Positions 60,361-64,000 of a stretch of 64,000 nt of DNA are shown in pieces (the first letter of the stretch is position 1; the number at the start of each line of letters is the position of its first letter). This DNA comes from Polaromonas sp. JS666 (GTDB lineage: Bacteria; Pseudomonadota; Gammaproteobacteria; Burkholderiales; Burkholderiaceae_C). Made by a program: the position numbers and the translations under genes. The DNA lies in NCBI RefSeq assembly GCF_900103405.1, contig NZ_FNHX01000004.1, positions 248,001 through 312,000 on the forward strand, written 5' to 3'. A model generated the notes under the pieces. That model was not told the DNA's origin. It did not search any database and saw only the letters and a list, made by a program, of their open reading frames with translations.

Positions 60361-60897
60361 CTACAGGCCCAGCGCCTTCCAGCCCTGGTGGCCCAGTTTT
60401 TCGAGCACCTCGATGTTCTGCTCGAAAATCGCTTCGGCCTCGGGAAAGGCCTCCACGGCCCGCTCCACGCTGTCCTCGCGCAGCAAATGCAGGATGGCAA
60501 AAGGCGCGCGGTTGGTGTAGTTGCCGATGTCGTCAGGCTCGGTGCCCTCAAACTGGAAACGCGGGTGAAAGCTGGCCAGCTGGATCACACCCTCCAGGCC
60601 ATGCTCGTCCACCACGCCTTCGGCAATTTCCAGGAAGTCGTTGAAGTCCAGGAAATCCTCGAACAGCGTGGGATGGATCAGCAGCGTGGTGTCGACCTCT
60701 TCGGCCGGCGTGGCGGCCAGCAGGTCCAGCTCGCGGTCCAGTTCTTCCAGCAGGTCGTCCGCATGCCGGGCATGGCTAACCACCAGGCGCACCTGGTTCT
60801 TGACATAAACCGCCTTCGCAAACGGGCACAGGTTGAGCCCGATCACGGCTTTTTCGAGCCACAAGCGGGTTTTGTCCAGAACCTCCTGGTCTGTCAT
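60361..60897 (-). CDS. DUF1415 family protein
   Basis: 178 aa from the ATG at 60897. Family segments: T-R-L-W-L-E-K-A-V-I-G-L-N-L-C-P-F-A-K (about 10-28), F-L-D-F-N-D-F-L, L-A-S-F-H-P-R-F-Q-F and N-R-A-P-F-A-I-L-H-L-L-R-E. Strongly conserved in beta- and gammaproteobacteria with unknown function. 17 bases after the ettA stop, same strand, likely co-transcribed. Confidence 0.92.
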   Translation of the reverse strand: MTDQEVLDKTRLWLEKAVIGLNLCPFAKAVYVKNQVRLVVSHARHADDLLEELDRELDLLAATPAEEVDTTLLIHPTLFEDFLDFNDFLEIAEGVVDEHGLEGVIQLASFHPRFQFEGTEPDDIGNYTNRAPFAILHLLREDSVERAVEAFPEAEAIFEQNIEVLEKLGHQGWKALGL

Positions 60898-60914
60898 GGC
60901 GAAGCTTCCCAAAC

Positions 60915-62576
<1,662 letters not shown>

Positions 62577-62944
62577 CGGGATTTACTTTGCTAAAGATGA
62601 AAAAACAATGCGGGAAACGGGTTGCCTGCCGCCTGTAAACGCTATTTTTACAGGCTACCGGCAGTTTCCTGCGAGCTGGAACGACACGCCGCGCCCGGGG
62701 GCGCAAACGCCTTTTGAAGGGACGTGTTTTTCTGCGTGAATGCCCCATTATCGTTGCTGTGCGACAATACAGGGGTTGCTGGCTCCAGTTGCCTTCAACA
62801 TTTGGGCACATCCGGGTACCGCTTCAAGTGGCTGCTTACGATGTTTTCGGCCCGACTTTCTGACCCCATCTGCCTTTGACTGGCGGGTTGCCTTCCAACA
62901 GGGCGCCCAACAGGCCGATCCAAAGCGCCCTACGGCGCCACATC
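62577..62944. other. gene-free divergent region between ettA and helicase
   Basis: 368 bases. It contains the ettA leader hairpin (62613-62669) and a moderately AT-rich stretch at 62740-62800 with several promoter-like hexamers; no convincing gene on either strand. Confidence 0.6.
62613..62669 (-). promoter_or_regulatory. long interrupted hairpin in ettA leader
   Basis: GGAAAC/GTTTCC at the base, TGCCG/CGGCA in the middle and CCTGTAAA/TTTACAGG at the tip, with a 7-base loop and small bulges. It lies 37 bases upstream of the ettA start and would form in its mRNA. Could be an attenuator, a protein-binding leader or a stray repeat. Confidence 0.55.
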
Positions 62945-64000
62945 ATGACATTTGAAGAATTGAACCTGGCCCCGGCCATTCTGAAGGCCGTGCTCGAGCA
63001 GGGCTACGACACACCCACCCCCATCCAGGCCCAGGCGATCCCCGCCGTGCTCAAGGGTGTTGACCTGCTGGGCGGCGCCCAGACCGGCACCGGCAAGACC
63101 GCGGCTTTCACGCTGCCCCTGCTGCAGCGCCTGTCCACCGAAGCGCGCCTGACCAATCGCCGCGGCGTCAACGCCGTGCGCGCCCTGATCATGACCCCCA
63201 CCCGCGAACTCGCGGCCCAGGTCGAGGAAAGCGTGCGCACCTACGGCAAATACACCGACCTCACCTCCATGGTGATGTTCGGCGGCGTCGGCATGGGCGC
63301 CCAGATCGAAAAACTGCGCCGCGGCGTGGACATCCTGGTCGCCACCCCCGGCCGCCTGCTGGACCACGCGAGCCAGGGCACGCTGGACCTGAGCCAGGTG
63401 CAGATCCTGGTGCTGGACGAAGCCGACCGCATGCTGGACATGGGCTTCATCCACGACATCAAGAAGGTGCTGGCCCTGGTGCCCAAACAAAAGCAGTCGC
63501 TGCTGTTCAGCGCGACCTTCAGCGATGAAATCCGCGAACTGGCCAACGGCCTGCTCAAGAACCCCGAATCCATCCAGGTCACGCCGCGCAACACCACGGT
63601 GCAGCGCATCACGCAGACCATACACCCCGTCGGCCGGGCCAAGAAAAAAGGCCTGCTGACCCACATCATCAATGAGCACAACTGGAGCCAGGTGCTGGTG
63701 TTCACGCGCACCAAGTTCGGCGCCAACAACGTGGCCGAACACCTGACCAAGCACGGCATCCCCGCAATGGCGCTGCACGGCAACAAGAGCCAGACGGCCC
63801 GCACGCAGGCGCTGGCCGATTTCAAGAGCGGCACGATACGCGCCCTGGTCGCCACCGACATCGCCGCCCGCGGCATCGACATCGACGAGCTGCCGCACGT
63901 GGTCAACTACGAAATCCCCAACGTCAGCGAAGACTATGTGCACCGTATTGGCCGCACCGGCCGCGCGGGCAACAGCGGTGAAGCCGTCAGCCTGGTCTGC
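62945..64000 (+). CDS. rhlE: DEAD-box RNA helicase, RhlE type (3' end cut)
   Basis: 352 codons in the window, then cut by the edge. Q motif (T-P-T-P-I-Q), Walker [24 protein letters not shown], the [11 protein letters not shown] segment and [10 protein letters not shown] are all present. Starts M-T-F-E-E-L-N-L. RhlE subgroup inferred from wording; the variable C-terminal tail that would confirm it is outside. Remodels RNA, often ribosome assembly or cold response. Confidence 0.93.
   Translation, partial: MTFEELNLAPAILKAVLEQGYDTPTPIQAQAIPAVLKGVDLLGGAQTGTGKTAAFTLPLLQRLSTEARLTNRRGVNAVRALIMTPTRELAAQVEESVRTYGKYTDLTSMVMFGGVGMGAQIEKLRRGVDILVATPGRLLDHASQGTLDLSQVQILVLDEADRMLDMGFIHDIKKVLALVPKQKQSLLFSATFSDEIRELANGLLKNPESIQVTPRNTTVQRITQTIHPVGRAKKKGLLTHIINEHNWSQVLVFTRTKFGANNVAEHLTKHGIPAMALHGNKSQTARTQALADFKSGTIRALVATDIAARGIDIDELPHVVNYEIPNVSEDYVHRIGRTGRAGNSGEAVSLVC

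Overview
The window is chromosomal DNA of a high-GC betaproteobacterium, most likely Burkholderiales of the Comamonadaceae type (Polaromonas, Variovorax or Rhodoferax relatives). The reasons are two stand-alone Bug-type (tripartite tricarboxylate) solute receptors, VF530, DUF1415, YaeQ, EttA and RhlE neighbours, many LysR/GntR regulators, and GC-rich palindromic intergenic repeats. No rRNA, tRNA, CRISPR array, prophage or insertion sequence was recognised. The left end cuts an outer-membrane efflux gene and the right end cuts a DEAD-box helicase gene.

Layout. 1-5.8 kb: a MexEF-OprN-like RND efflux operon (adaptor, pump, outer-membrane factor) on the minus strand, behind a promoter that looks like a SoxR/MerR-type promoter: a 20-bp palindrome inside a 19-bp spacer. 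6-8.3 kb: an alpha/beta-hydrolase lacking its catalytic Ser and His, a 480-base gene-free stretch with four strong RNA-like stems, and a LysR gene. 8.4-15.8 kb: small and hypothetical genes, DUF808 and DUF883-like membrane proteins, a 180-bp inverted-repeat element, two GNAT acetyltransferases, a 2Fe-2S ferredoxin, a LysR regulator, an M14-like peptidase and a translationally coupled hydrolase. 15.8-19.4 kb: a MocR-type regulator divergent from two multiheme c-type cytochromes. 19.5-25.3 kb: two small membrane proteins, an MFS exporter, NDH-2, a tiny basic protein coupled to VF530, an orphan ATP synthase c subunit, an RluA-type pseudouridine synthase and an SDR. 25.3-29.5 kb: PPK2, YdcH-like protein and UspA (stress/polyphosphate), then a class II aldolase with a Bug receptor, then DUF427. 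29.6-36.2 kb: envelope proteins, a His-rich cupin with DUF2855 opposite a TetR gene, a MesD-like methionine synthase behind a luciferase-like monooxygenase, and YaeQ.

36.2-41.2 kb: a minus-strand run of acyl-CoA ligase, enolase-superfamily dehydratase and a voltage-gated K+ channel, divergent from a second Bug receptor. 41.5-46.3 kb: a polar amino-acid ABC transporter with two paralogous binding proteins flanking their FCD-type GntR regulator. It has a near-consensus sigma-54 promoter and TTGTATACAA operators. 46.5-49.7 kb: MFS transporter, small protein and a membrane-anchored TAXI-type protein without a TRAP permease. 49.8-58 kb: a seven-gene Dpp-like peptide ABC operon continuing into an M20 amidohydrolase and a DUF2817 peptidase, apparently a peptide/acyl-amino-acid uptake and hydrolysis unit. 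58-60.3 kb: a soluble GAF-PAS histidine kinase and a one-domain response regulator. 60.4-64 kb: DUF1415, ettA and rhlE.

The most useful leads are regulatory and structural: the SoxR-like box with no soxR nearby, the folded leader before the first LysR gene, the sigma-54 promoter with 21-bp spaced repeats, four copies of a palindromic intergenic repeat, the inverted-repeat element at 10.5 kb, the hairpin leader of ettA, the active-site-less hydrolase and the orphan atpE. No single locus could be shown from sequence alone to be a new system.
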